Origin: Microstegium vimineum
Lineage: Eukaryota; Streptophyta; Magnoliopsida; Poales; Poaceae
Length of the DNA: 64,000 bases
Direction of reading: 5' to 3'
NCBI GenBank assembly: GCA_022036555.1
Contig: CM039141.1
Coordinates: 10,343,430 to 10,407,429, forward strand
The translations under genes were made by a program, and so were the position numbers. Shown here piece by piece: positions 48,398 to 59,972 of the stretch; position 1 is the stretch's first letter, and each line of letters opens with the position of its first letter. Under the pieces are notes generated by a model. That model saw only the letters and a list, made by a program, of their open reading frames with translations, did not search any database and was not told the DNA's origin.

Positions 48398-49871
48398 CCG
48401 GCAATATTTCAATGGCGCCAGTCAAGCAGGACGGTACTCGTACTAGAGCCGTGAGCCCGTGACCACGGGTGCCTGCCTGCCGCGTGCAGACAACTCATCG
48501 CCATCGGATCTGCACCGCGTTCGTTAGTCGTTACTGTACTACGCATTCATCACTCACTCAGGTCGAGGCAGCTGCAGCTCCGTCGAGTTTGAGCCATCAA
48601 GCATTCAAGCCCCTGCCTGCCCCACAGCAAAGAAAAGGCAGCGACAGGTCATGGGAGAGAGTCAGAGACAGAGCCCGATAGCGGCAGGGCAGAGCACCTG
48701 TCGCTCTCCGGCCGTATCGGGCTGGGCAACGGACATGCATGCTTTGGCCTCTGGCCTCTCGACATCCTGACCCAGAATGATCGAAGAAGCTGACGACGAT
48801 GACGGACAAGGCTGGCAGGCACATCCAAGTGAAGACCCGCGGCTCCACTGCTGTGGCGACCAAGTGTTCTGTACGTTCGTCTAGTCTTGCTAGCTAGTCA
48901 GTTCAGTTTCTGTCATCTGTAAGTAAGGTGCTAGCTTAATCTCGTTCTGGCAGGTTTTATGGCCTTTTGTGTTGCTTTTCTCAAACTCTAAACGTTGTAT
49001 TTCCGTTGCTATGGTAATAAAAATGGGAGACACCCTCGCTTCAATAATAATAAAAAAAATGCCAGCATGCATTTCTCAGGCCAAGGTAGCAGAGTCCCGA
49101 GATTGATCAAGCTCTGCTGCCCTGGTATGAGAAATGCATTTCCTCCATGGTACAAGGGGTTATTGCTTTCTTCGGCAAAATGATTGATCTTCTTTTTGTT
49201 GGTGTCCAGACAATATATTATTCATTTCGCTGGAATTTAGTTTCTGTGGAATGCTTATGTTAATATGTTGTAAAAAAAATAATGTCTCGTTAATTAAAAA
49301 GTAGTGCTCAAGTAATGTTGACGAACATGACACATGCATTTTAGTCATTGTCTGACTATAGAAAAAGATATAAACTACCTCTGGTGAGTTATCTTTTCAA
49401 TTATACCAGTTGATTGTACAAGATTGTTGCCTAAAATTTCTAGCACATATAATCTAAACAAAAATCTAGCACACAGAGTATTGGAGCTCCCCTTTTTAGC
49501 AATAATAAAGAACATATAACTCTTTTGACATATACATCTACTGATAACTGCTACTCCACGAAAGAATGCAATTTAACTTGTCTAATTATTTACCAAATAT
49601 TTTAACTATAAATATTAATGCCTATTAATAAGTATAGTATAGTATAGTATAAAAGTATATCTCAAGATGAATACAATAATACTTATTTGATATTATAAAT
49701 ATTATTATTTTTCATAGTTAGTCAAACTTGAGATATTTTAATTGGTAGAATTAATTAGCAGCTCTCTAAATAATAGTTAGTTGATATATTACTAGGTCTT
49801 TTTGAACACTAGTACTAATTTCAGATACTAATTATTATCACTAATAATAGATCAAATCAGCCCTAATATAC
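48398..49871. other. Intergenic DNA upstream of the hydrolase gene
   Basis: Moderately GC-rich to 48900, then AT-rich. No gene or defined repeat seen. Confidence 0.35.
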
Positions 49872-49873
49872 TA

Positions 49874-50130
49874 CTCCCACCGTCCTAAGTAAGTGTCGTT
49901 CTTGTTTCTCAAAAAGTCAAATATTTTAAGTTTAATTAAATATAAAAAATAGTTAATATTTATAGTATATAACTGGTAGAATTATAATTAGATAGATTGT
50001 TATACCCATTTTTATAATAAATTTATTTAGGTATATAAATATTGCTTAAAGCTAGTCAAACTTATATAGAATAATAGTTTAACGGATACGGATACCTATA
50101 GCTACACTTTGGGACGGAGACTCAGAGAGT
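49874..50130. mobile_element. Diverged Stowaway MITE in the hydrolase promoter region
   Basis: Left end CTCCCACCGTCCTAAGTAAG after TA, right end CACTTTGGGACGGAG followed by a disrupted GAG. AT-rich interior with inverted arms. It lies about 370 bp upstream of the ATG at 50502. Confidence 0.65.
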
Positions 50131-50501
50131 GTATGACTGAGGATAATGACTCGCGGTTCCAAATGTCAATTGCGTAGAAAAAATGATGCCTGCCCAAATT
50201 TCAATAGATTGAGCCTGAGCACAACACTTTCAACTTTCAAGCATCAATAAAATATATAGTCTAGTCGTAGCCTGAAACAAAATTCCTTAAACAAGGAGCC
50301 CTTATGTGCAAAAGTGGTGGTACCAGAAGAAGTATAAATTTTCGTATCCTTTTACCTGCCATTTCTGCCGCGCCCGCTGCCTGCCTATGCTTCCTCTTCT
50401 TTCCCCTCCTCGTCAAGCTCCCCTGAATCGCGGCAGCGGCAGCAGCAGCACCGGAGAGCAACGATTTTTTTTCCTGCTCCGAATCTACCCGGCTCGGCCC
50501 G

Positions 50502-53500
50502 ATGGGCTCGCTGATGTCGTGCCTCTCCGATCCCTGCCCGTCAGGGAACAGGTCCCCGCCGCCGCAGGCGAAGCGGCGCTCCTCCACATCTTCCCGCGGC
50601 CGTAGCGGCGGCGGCGGCGGCGGCGGGAGGGACTCCGCCAAGGCCTCCGTGTCCATAGACGAGGAGGCGCTGGCCGCGGCGGCCGCGCTCGTGCTGGGGC
50701 AGAGGGGCGCCGCCGGCGGTGTCGGCCTGGGGGCGTTCGAGCGGTCCGCGTCCGTGCGGTACGCGGCCAAGCGGCAGAGCCAGGGCCCGCCGCTGCCTCG
50801 GAGCTGCAGCACGCGCCCCAGGTCGCTCGCTGACCCCGAGCTCCAGCCGCAGCAGCTCCTCGCCAAGGTGAGAGAATCCTGTCTGCCATACTACTCCTTC
50901 CTCCATAGCTTGCTTGCCCCTCTCGGCTTCTCGTCCGTCGTCTCGTCCGCCCATTGCCTGCTTGGTTCGGTTGGTCATTGGTGTGCGTGCCGCCGCTTTG
51001 AATTCTGTTGCGGTCTCGTTTGACTTTATATTATGCTGCCTTCTTTTCTGCGTGTTTCCACTGCGATTGGTTGTCCTTGCGTCGAATGTAAGGAAAGCAG
51101 GGGCTGTGGGATCCCCTGCTCGAATTCTCGTGATTAATTTCTAGGAGTTGGCTCTTGTAAGAACTAGGCACGCAATTCTAGTGGCTATCTAGTGGGACCG
51201 GGAAATCTGGTTAACATACGCTATAGCCCATATGTGGGCGAGGCCGTTCAAATCGGAACGCCTGCAAATCCGAACCGGTGCAACCGTGCAATGCGTGCTT
51301 GCTTCCATCTGTAGTTATCAACATAGACTAATTAAGACCTGATTTTAACATCTGGCACTGATAGTAGATTAGTAGTTACCTCACAAGGACCAAACACTGA
51401 TTTGGTCAATATTTAGAGGAACTGGGAAACTTCGGTTGTTGACTGATAGTGGTTGGTTGGTCGTGCATTGGTTTTGTTCAGAAGCTCTTATGCACAGGGG
51501 CTGTAGAAACTGATTGATTGCTGTTTCTAGCTCTGGTGGGATCATATTGGATTGTGTGTTCGTTGCTTTGGAGAAAGGACAAAGGAGAACCAAGGAGGTC
51601 GATGTCCCAACTTGTGCAATGGTGGGGGATCTGGATATTTTTTACTTCAAAATTGTTTCAGTATCGACGCAAGATATGTTGTTCCCAGGTTTGCCTTGAT
51701 CATGAATGGGATGGGCAGCCGGCGTGGCTACTAAGTTGTCTTGAGTATATTATATTCTGGCATTTCTGACTACTATAACAGTGGTGTTGACTAGTAAGAG
51801 GATAGTGGCCACTAAGGAAACCGAGGATGATTGGGATTGGGAGGTTTGTGTTTGACATTTTCAAAGCCATCTCTCAGCTGCCGAATGTAGACGTGGTATG
51901 CTAAATTTGTTGGAAACCGTGAAAAGTCGAACAGAATCAGCATGGTATTTGACATTTAGATGGCGTTTCCATCTTTTCTTGCTTATCAGCAAACATTCAT
52001 CTCCATGTTTTTGACTCGGTATATTGTGTGCATGTTTATCCAAGGATAGTTGTCAAACACTTTCTGTCTTTGTCTATTTTCCTCCCCATTTGAATTCTAG
52101 TGTTTAAGTGTTTGACAACTCTCGTTCCTGGGTTTATATAACCGCAATTTGACTTAGGGTTCCTTTCTCAAACAGGATTTGAATACTAAGGATTTGGAAA
52201 CCAACGTCATTGTTCTTGTTCATGGAGGTGGATTTGGCGCTTGGTGTTGGTACAAGACTATATCACTTCTTGAAGATAGTGGGTTCAAAGTTAACGCCAT
52301 CGACTTAACAGGCTCAGGGATTCATTCTTACGACACAAACAAGATTAGCAGTCTTTCAGAGTATGCTGAGCCACTTACATCTTACCTTAAAGGCTTAGGT
52401 GATGCTGAAAAGGTTAGCTCTCTTTCCATATTTATATATTTACAAAAGTTACATTACATTTGGGATATTGTAGTTTCCATTGACTATTGTGGCACTGTGC
52501 ATGATATTTGTTAATTTACCTGCTTTCATGCTTTGATTGTAATCCTTAACAATGTTATAATAAAAACTGGGATGACAGCGACTAAACTGTCGTTAGCTGA
52601 GAGTTCCATAATGGCAAACTAATACTTGTTCCTGCAAAAAGTTGTACTCTGCATTTCTGCATAAGCATGGTAAGTTGCAGGCACATGGATTTTGGTACAG
52701 TGCCATACTTTTGGATCTTGTAGGCTGCCAATCGTATCTTCTTCCATTTCACACATTGTAGGTAAAAATAGTTAGTGCATCAGCATGAAAACTGTGAGTG
52801 AAGTGTTAGTCTCAATGTCAATGGACTTGGGTTGGACTTTACTCTTTTGGAGTGGTAACTGGTAAGATTTTAATTGTGCTACATTTAATCACCCAATGTA
52901 CAAATACTGAAGTAGGAAAAACCATAGATAAAGTACAATATGCCTGACATTCTGTGGAATCAATTTTGTACTAGGTGCTAAACTCTGTAGACTTTTTCTT
53001 TTTGTAAAGATCACAATCATAACAGGAATCATCATAACTAATTCTCAATCCCAGACTGGAGTGGTCCCAGATTATGGTGCAAAACCGAAGCACCACCTAA
53101 CTTTAGTTATGATTTGATTTGATGCTTGAGGATGACATTATTATTATGTATGCACCAGTGACTTAGGTAGTTGTGTGACAGTCAAGTCCATCTGTATCTC
53201 TTTAAAACGATTCCTGGAATTTTTTTTCTGTACACTAGAATGCATCATCTCAATTTTTCTAGAATTTTGAGATAAATTTTAGCAATGCCAAAGTTGATAT
53301 TTGATAGCATCAAAGGAACTTTTTCAGAGATTTTTGTACTGGTGTGTTTAGGAGTATGTGAAGAACCCTGCTTTGTGTGATTCTTTTTCGCGCATACCTT
53401 CCTATCTTACCAGAAATATAACAATCGGATACCTCTAACATTATGCAGGTAATTTTGGTCGCTCATGATCTTGGTGGTGCCTGTGTATCCTACGCAATGG

Positions 53501-54311
53501 AGATGTTCCCATCCAAAGTTGCCAAAGCCGTTTTCCTTTGTGCAGCAATGCTGACAAATGGAAATAGTGCCCTTGACATGTTCCAACAGCAGGTTGGTCT
53601 CCTGTCCCATAGTTAATTTTGTGGAGCAATTAACATTAACGACTCAAAAAAGACAAAAACATTCAGTGTTGCCTTGTCTGGCATCAAAATTAGCATTGTC
53701 TTCCTATGATTATGTCCTGATGCCGTCCTTCCGCTCCAGATGGACACAAACGGTACTCTCCAAAAGGCACAGGAATTCGTCTACTCCAACGGCAAGGACC
53801 GTCCTCCAACCGCCATCAACATCGACAGGGCATCTCTAAGAGACCTGTTGTTCAACCAGAGCCCTTCCAAGGTACTACTTTTTTGACTGAACTTCCAAGG
53901 TACTACTACTAGAGTATACCCTGTTACTGTCGTTGACAATCACCTCCAATCACATCACTGAATCCTAGTAGTTCTGAATTCTGAAGTTGTGACACCCCCA
54001 ACCTTGTGCTTGTGCAGGACGTGTCGCTAGCCTCGGTGTCCATGAGACCCATCCCCTTCGCCCCTGTGCTGGAGAAGCTTGTGCTCACCGCCGAGAACTA
54101 CGGCTCGGTGCGGCGGTTCTACGTGGAGACCACGGAGGACAACGCAATCCCTCTGCCTCTCCAGCAGAGCATGTGTGGTGCCAACCCACCGGAGAAGGTG
54201 CTGCGGCTGAAGGGGGCGGACCACGCACCTTTCTTCTCCAAGCCGCAGGCGCTGCACAAGACCCTGGTCGAGATCGCCGCCATGCCCCCACCGGTCGCCC
54301 AGGCTTCGTGA
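50502..54311 (+). CDS. MES11-like: Putative methylesterase, MES11-like alpha/beta-hydrolase (5 exons, 390 aa)
   Basis: Exons 50502-50867, 52176-52412, 53449-53592, 53740-53871 and 54018-54311 join in one frame, all introns phase 0 with GT-AG borders, giving 122+79+48+44+97 residues. The Ser/Arg/Gly-rich N-terminus (1-121) contains EEALAAAAALVLGQ and SASVRYAAKR, conserved in the MES11-15 group. The hydrolase core starts at IVLVHGGGFGAWCW (oxyanion region) and IDLTGSGIHS. The nucleophile elbow reads VAHDLGGACVSYAME, so the usual Ser is Asp. The acid (TEDNAIPLPLQQSM) and His (KGADHAPFFSKP) are present. The family hydrolyses methyl esters of auxin, jasmonate or salicylate; activity here is uncertain because of the Asp. 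Group members are annotated chloroplastic, yet MGSLMSC fits an N-myristoylation plus Cys signal. Start chosen as first ATG in the exon; MSCLS five codons on is an alternative. Confidence 0.9.
50868..52175 (+). other. Intron 1 of the MES11-like gene (1308 bp)
   Basis: GTGAGA donor and CAAACAG acceptor. It separates the disordered N-terminal exon from the hydrolase core. No transposon recognised inside. Intron 2 (52413-53448) is also long; introns 3 and 4 are about 150 bp. Confidence 0.85.
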
Positions 54312-54864
54312 GATCGTGTTTGTTTAGCTTCAGCAGGGTTTTGCCAGCCGGCGAGCTTGCATGGCTGTTGTACATGCTGAGGATGCTATGGTTTGTGGCG
54401 GTGTGGTGTGGCAGCAAGTAGGGGTTCTAGAATTTCAGCGTCGTCTCGACCAAGGCATCCCTTCCATTTTATACACTCACATCTGGCACCACTTTTTTTA
54501 TATTAGGAGAAAGAAAAACAAATCTTATTCTGGCCTCTAAGAATGTTAAAAAAACAACTAATTCATTATTGTAGTTCAGCCTCTTGCTAGACATAAAGCA
54601 AATAAAATTGAAGACCAGTAAACAAAACATTATAAACCTATTAGAAGTCGGTGCTTGACGACAATCTTTGTTACCATGTTCTCCAACATTAACATGCCCA
54701 TACATTTGTTGACCCCTTTTTTGAATCTCAACAACTTAAAAGTTATTGATGATTTTATATATTTCTAATATTTAATCCAAAGTTTATCCAAAACCGAGGG
54801 AATATATGCGTGCAACCGTGGGGTGACCAAAACTTCTTTGTCCCGGTACTAGTGGAACTTCCAG
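54312..54864. other. 3' UTR and flank of the MES11-like gene
   Basis: Follows the TGA at 54309-54311. It becomes AT-rich after 54470; an AATAAAA polyadenylation-type motif occurs at about 54600. No other gene. Confidence 0.5.
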
Positions 54865-54954
54865 TCTGAAATAAATTGCACGTCTGAAATAAATTGCACG
54901 TCTGAAATAAATTGCACGTCTGAAATAAATTGCACGTCTGAAATAAATTGCACG
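54865..54954. repeat. 18-bp tandem repeat, five perfect copies
   Basis: Unit TCTGAAATAAATTGCACG repeated five times without change. A multiple of three, it reads as a repeating peptide on the minus strand, but no gene context supports coding. Confidence 0.95.
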
Positions 54955-55503
54955 TGACGTGATGTGTTGAGTGTGTGTCTGGCCTAGGAACAATTTCGGG
55001 TTATAATTTCATCTTTAATCAGAGATGTTGTCCCCGTACTAGTAGAACCCACATCGATGCTGATTTCTCAGTGAAATGGCCCAATGTGACGGACGTGACT
55101 TGTGAACGCAGTAGAACCCACACCTTCCGGCAACGAAATGAGCACGATTCCAGGCCTCAGGTTGGTCCACCTCTTCGCCGACTATTTATAGTTTAGCCCT
55201 CCCAAAACCCCTCATCCGCGCCTCCATGTCGCCGAGCAAACCATTTAATTTCCAAATCCAAAGAAAACTTGTCACGCACCGCCCTCCCCTCGCCGTTCAG
55301 CGCCTCAGGGAGAGGCTTCATGGAGGATGCTGGCGGCAGCCGAGGCATAGAAGCCTTTGCTCTAGTCGCAGGTGGTGGACGGGGCCGTCGTGACGACAGA
55401 GGCCGCGCCGATGACGGGGTCGTCGGCGAGATGGACGACGTTGCACCTGGCCGAGGACGCGGGCGTGGCGAAGAGGTCGTTACCCTGGTCGTGGGCATTG
55501 GGC
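54955..55503. other. Unassigned region left of the nested LTRs, GC-rich at the end
   Basis: CTATTTATAG at about 55184 and ATG at 55226 look superficially like a promoter and gene start, but the frame ends after about 40 codons and no domain is recognisable. The GC-rich part (55280-55503) would continue at 59123 if the inserted LTR were removed. That joined sequence is also unrecognised. Confidence 0.35.
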
Positions 55504-55563
55504 GGGGATGAAAGAATCAAGATATCCAAGAGTAGGGTGAATCGGGCTTATTTCAAAATTCGA

Positions 55564-57543
55564 GGCCCTGTTTGGATCCATGGTCTAAAGTTTAGACCCT
55601 GCAATTTTCGCACTTCTTTTAGACCTGAAAGGATCAAGATGCCCAAGAGGGGGGGTGAATTGGGCTTGTTTTAAATTTCTAAAGCAAATATAAAAATCTA
55701 TCAAATGCCAATCACCCCCTAGTGCCTACCGTCCGTGTGTCATAACTAGAAAGCGGTAGCAGTTCATAGGAATTAAAAACAACCTAAGGAATTCTAGTAG
55801 GAAATGTAAAAACAAAACGGAAAAGTAAAGAGCTAGGGAAAAGAAAACCTCATGAACGCAGCGATTTTTTCCCGAGGTATCGAGGTGTCGACACACCCCC
55901 TAGTCCTCGTTGGAGCACCTCGCAAGGTATCGCTCCCCCTCTACCCGCGCAAGGGTAGAGTGCTCTCTACGGGCTGATTCTTTGCCACTCCGGCTCAGTG
56001 AATCGCCCACAACCGATCACAAGAGCTTGGAGAAGAGCCGCCAATAATCTTCAGGCGGTCACTTCCTCCGAACACCACCAAACCGTCTAGGTGCTGTCGA
56101 ACACCAAGAGTAACAAGCACAAGACCTTCACTTGACCCACTCAAGGCTAGGAAGGTGGATGGATGCACACAAGTCACTCCTAATCACTCTAGGAGGGAAG
56201 AACAAGATGAACTCTCTCTAATCTCTCCCTCACTAGACTCTTGGCTCTCCAAAAGATTTCTCAAGGTGTCACCAGCTGAAACAATGGCCAAGAAGACCTC
56301 TAAGGACCAAGGGGGCAACTATAAATAGTCCCCACCTCCAAAACTAGTCCGGAGCCACCGGACTAGTCCGGAGCTCACACCGGACTAGTCCGGAGCTCAC
56401 ACCACCGGACCATGCACACTGGTCCGGAGCTCACTTACGTTTCAAACTCAGGCACCGTAGGACTACTCTGCTTGGTCCGACGCACTGGTCCGACGCTCTG
56501 GTCCGGAGCCTCGGTGCTCTCTGAGTGAAAACCTATCTCTCTTTTACACACCACCGGACCACTCTCCTTGGTCCAGTGCCCTGGTCTGATGCTCTGGTCC
56601 GGAGCCAGGGAGCTCTCTGCAAAGACCAAACTTCCTGTCTTGAGGCATCGGACTAGCCGTCGGACACACCGTCGGACTAGTCCGGAGCCTTCTGACTCTC
56701 TGAACCAAGCCACCGGACCACTCTCCTATGGTCCGGTGCTTTCCAGACAGGTGGTCCGGAGCTCCTCGAGCTGGAAAACTGCCTAAGTTAGGGACCACCG
56801 GACCACTCTCCTTGGTCCGGTGCCCACTTAGCAGAGTGGTCCGGAGCCTCTTTCTCCCTCTAAAACAACTGTTTTCGCTGAGGTTTCTCAAGGGATTTTG
56901 CTCCTACCATTTCTAGGGTTTGTCAAGGGCTGAAAGCAAGGTCTCTAGGACTAGTTGTGACAAGTGTGCATATACCCACTTTTCTAAACTCTCCTAGATC
57001 AAGCTACTAACCTCATACCCCTCTTTATAGTACGGTCAAAGGAAAAACAAAAGCCCTAGCTATACTTAGTGCCCTTCTCAACCTTATGGCACTAAAAACT
57101 AGCCTAGTCTTCGTCGTGTATCTCCATCCTTTGCAACCGAAACGATTTCCATCTTGGGGGCATGAATATCCATTAAGCCCATTCAAGATGCATCACTCAT
57201 GACCTAACATAAATGACTTTGTCTCTGCAAAACACACGTTAGTCATAGTGATCTAGTATTGTCGTTAATCTCCTAAACACAAGGGTCCATGATTCTACAA
57301 GACCCATGGATCCAAACATGTGTCTAAAATATGGTCTAAAGTGACATTGAGTCTAAAGCAGGGTCTAAAATTTTTAGCACCAAAAGAGATGCTAAAAAGG
57401 GTCTAAAGGTGCACAATATACTTTAGACCATGGATCCAAACACCATAGTTTACATGTTCTACAGTCTAAACTTTAGACCCACATTAGAGTCTAAACTTTA
57501 GACCCAAACTTTAGACCATGGTCTAATGGATCCAAACAACACC
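55564..57543. mobile_element. MITE of about 300 bp, split by a solo LTR
   Basis: Terminal inverted repeats GGCCCTGTTTGGATCC (left) and GGATCCAAACAACACC (right) with repeated TCTAAAGTTTAGACC subterminal motifs. The two parts (55564-55625 and 57305-57543) total about 300 bp after removing the LTR and one TSD. TAA follows the right end; the left copy is degraded. Its insertion splits the older LTR between ATTTC and CTAAAGC. Confidence 0.75.
55626..57299 (-). mobile_element. Younger Sirevirus-type solo LTR, 1674 bp, TSD AGACC
   Basis: Same family as 33993-35683 but inverted: left end TGAAAGGATCAAGATGCCC, right end CCATGATTCTACA. Identical AGACC copies flank it (55621-55625 and 57300-57304). It carries the block of GGACCA/GGTCCGG inverted motifs at 56340-56850. 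No internal domain, hence a solo LTR. Confidence 0.92.
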
Positions 57544-59127
57544 TAAAGCAATATTGAAATCATAGCAAGTGTCAATTCCCCGTGCCTAACGGATGTGTGA
57601 CTTAGACTATGAAACTGGTAACAAGGCAAGGAATGGAAGAACACCCTACGCAATTCTAGTATGAAAGTAAATACAAGAGCGAGTAATGCGGTATGAAAGA
57701 GTTAGGGATAGAAATCTTGACACGACGACGTTTTGCCGAGATATCGAGGAGTCGACACTCACCCCTAGTACTCGTTGGAGCACCTCGCAAGTTATTGCCC
57801 CCCTCAATCCCGCGCAAGGGATGAGTGCTCTCTACGGGCTGGTTCTTCGCCACTCCGGCTCGGTGAACCACCCACAACCGATGAACAAGTCGATGGAGAA
57901 GGACCGTCGACAATCCTCCGGCGATCACCTTCCTCTGAGCACCACCGGATCGTCTAGATGATGTCGATCACCAAGAGTAACAAGCTTGGATCTTCATTTG
58001 ACTCAATCAAGCTTCACAACTCGAGTGGATGCACACTTGAACTCTTGGATGAAGTAGTGAGTGGATTGATGGATGGATTCGCAAATCTCTCTCACTAGGG
58101 ATCTTGCTCTCTTCCCAAACCTCTCAAGGCGTTTCTTAGCAAATGAAATGAGCAAAGGCGGGTTGGGAAGGCAAGTGATGGGGTATAAATACCCCCCCCC
58201 CCCACACACAACTAGCCCACGGGCTGAGAAAACAAACAATTTTAGTTGGCATCAGACGCTTCGATGCCTAGGCAACGGACGCTCCGATGCCCTGCCCAAC
58301 GGGTAGTTACTGTACGGACTCCCGACCAACGGACGCTCCGCTGCAAGGCAACGAACGTTGAACCTCAATGTCCGATGCAAACTCTTCGCTCTCGGGAAAC
58401 CGGGAAATTCATTTAAATTAAATCAACGGACGCTCTGTCGCTTGGCGACGAACGCTGATCCCCAGCGTCCGATGCAAACTCGATGCTCTCGGGTTTCTGG
58501 AATAAATCCAACAGACGCTCGACAACGTTCGATGGCTTGCCATCAGACGCGTCTGATGCAAAACGAACGTTTCTGGACCTCTCTTTGTTGGCGACGGACG
58601 CAGCTAGGGTTTCACCCTAGCGTTCGTCGCCAGCGTCTGTCGCGACGGACTGCGTCCGTCGCCTAGGACTCCAGCGTCCGATGCCCAGAAAACGGCTCTC
58701 TCAACTTCAGTTTTCGTCGCGATGAATATGAAAGTTGTTCTAGGCTATCTTACGGTCACCATAGGCTTGCTTAGAGCTAAGGTTGTCAAGTGTGCACCAC
58801 ACCTAAGTCATGAAGCTCTCTTAAGTCAAGCTACTCACCGAAACCCCTCTTGATAGTACGGTCAAAGATCAAATAGAAGCCCTATCTATATTAAATGTCT
58901 TTCATCTTCTTATGGCACTTAGACCTATCATTTTAGGGTCTTCATTATGTCTCTTTGAAATCTGAAACGATGTCCATCTTGGGGGCAATAGGTAACCATA
59001 TGACGCCCATTCATATTTGTCACTATGGCTAAGCTACGCATAGCCTCTGCAAAATGCACATTAGCCATAATAACTTTTCTAATGTTGTTAATCACCAAAA
59101 CCAATAGGGTCATGATTCTTCAGGGGA

Positions 59128-59828
59128 CATCAAAACCAAGCACTCAATAGGATCATGGGCGCGACAATGCATGGCAGAGCCGATGGAGTCGCCCTGGGCG
59201 CAACTGCGGTTGGTGGAGGACAGGACCGTGGCATCCACGTCGTCGCTGGCCATGATGCTAACTTGGTCAGTAGGAGTCGGGAGGCATCGTCCACGTATGA
59301 GATGGAGAGAATCTGGTTCGAAACCCTAAGCCTCATGTCTTTACTCGATTTGCATCATATACCCATCGACGGTAGAGCAATTGGACATGAAGTATAGGCT
59401 GCCTTCGGCCCGTGGGGCAATGGAGGGCGTGACCATGACCTGCTCGAGTACCATCGGTGAGTCTTTCTATGTCAACATGGTTGTTTTACTCGAGTATGAA
59501 ATATTGTTTGGGGATCAGATAAGGGGCCATGAGCTTCGTGATCAAATTAACGTTGATACAAAGATGCAAAGTCGGTTCTCGTTGTGTTCTTCTTTCACCT
59601 ATGGAAGAATGGCGGTCCTCGTTGGGTTCTTCTTTCACCTCTGGAGGAATGGCGATCCTCTTTTGAGCTTTTGCGAAAGAAGAGGAGAATTCTTGGATTC
59701 CTGCTTCAAACATTTTCTCCATCCTGGTTCTTCCTCCTAAGAGGACAAAATCCATCGCAATATCAGACCAAACCACTGAAGGAACCTTCAAACCTTGAAG
59801 TAGCCCAGGTGGACTGGACGCCACGCAA
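59128..59828 (+). other. Probable internal region of a decayed copia element
   Basis: Precedes a copia RNase H tail in the same orientation. It contains two copies of a 40-bp unit (59578-59657) with TTCTTCTTTCACCT and GGAATGGCG. No other coding motif recognised. Confidence 0.35.
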
Positions 59829-59972
59829 GGAAGCGTCAAGACAAGCTACATCAACACCAAGGATCAACTTGCGGACCTACTCACCATGCCTCTTGGAAGG
59901 GTCAGATTCCTTGAGCTTTGCTCCAGGATTGGGATGGTTCAACTTTCCCCCAAGACAACACACAAGACTTAG
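59829..59972 (+). pseudogene. copia RNase H C-terminal remnant
   Basis: Plus strand: SYINTKDQLADLLTMPLGRV and RFLELCSRIGM match the conserved C-terminal end of copia RNase H (TKDQLAD..T.PL motif), and the frame ends in TAG at 59970-59972. The rest of pol is missing upstream, so the element is 5'-deleted or internally deleted. Confidence 0.75.

Larger units (their letters stand above)
55509..59122 (-). mobile_element. Old Sirevirus-type solo LTR (TSD GGGGA) containing a MITE and a younger LTR
   Basis: The left end TGAAAGAATCAAGAT and right end ATGATTCTTCA are diverged copies of the termini of the LTR family at 33993. Identical 5-bp GGGGA copies lie at 55504-55508 and 59123-59127. Without the internal insertion (55564-57543) the LTR is about 1.63 kb, close to the family length of 1.69 kb. 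57544-59122 aligns block by block with 55680-57299 (tract CGTTGGAGCACCTCGCAAG, then CTCTCTACGGGCTG), but its GGACC-motif block is replaced by diverged CAACGGACGCTC-type repeats (58240-58690). No internal domain adjoins it. Confidence 0.85.

Noticed and set aside
50485..50978. Minus-strand open frames opposite the hydrolase first exon
   Set aside because: Antisense shadow of a real GC-rich exon with conserved sense-strand motifs and matching splice sites.
54865..54954. CRISPR-like array
   Set aside because: Units are contiguous without spacers, and the genome is a plant's.
55180..55330. Promoter and start of a new gene (TATA-like box and ATG)
   Set aside because: The frame closes after about 40 codons, no domain, and the sequence runs into the LTR target site.
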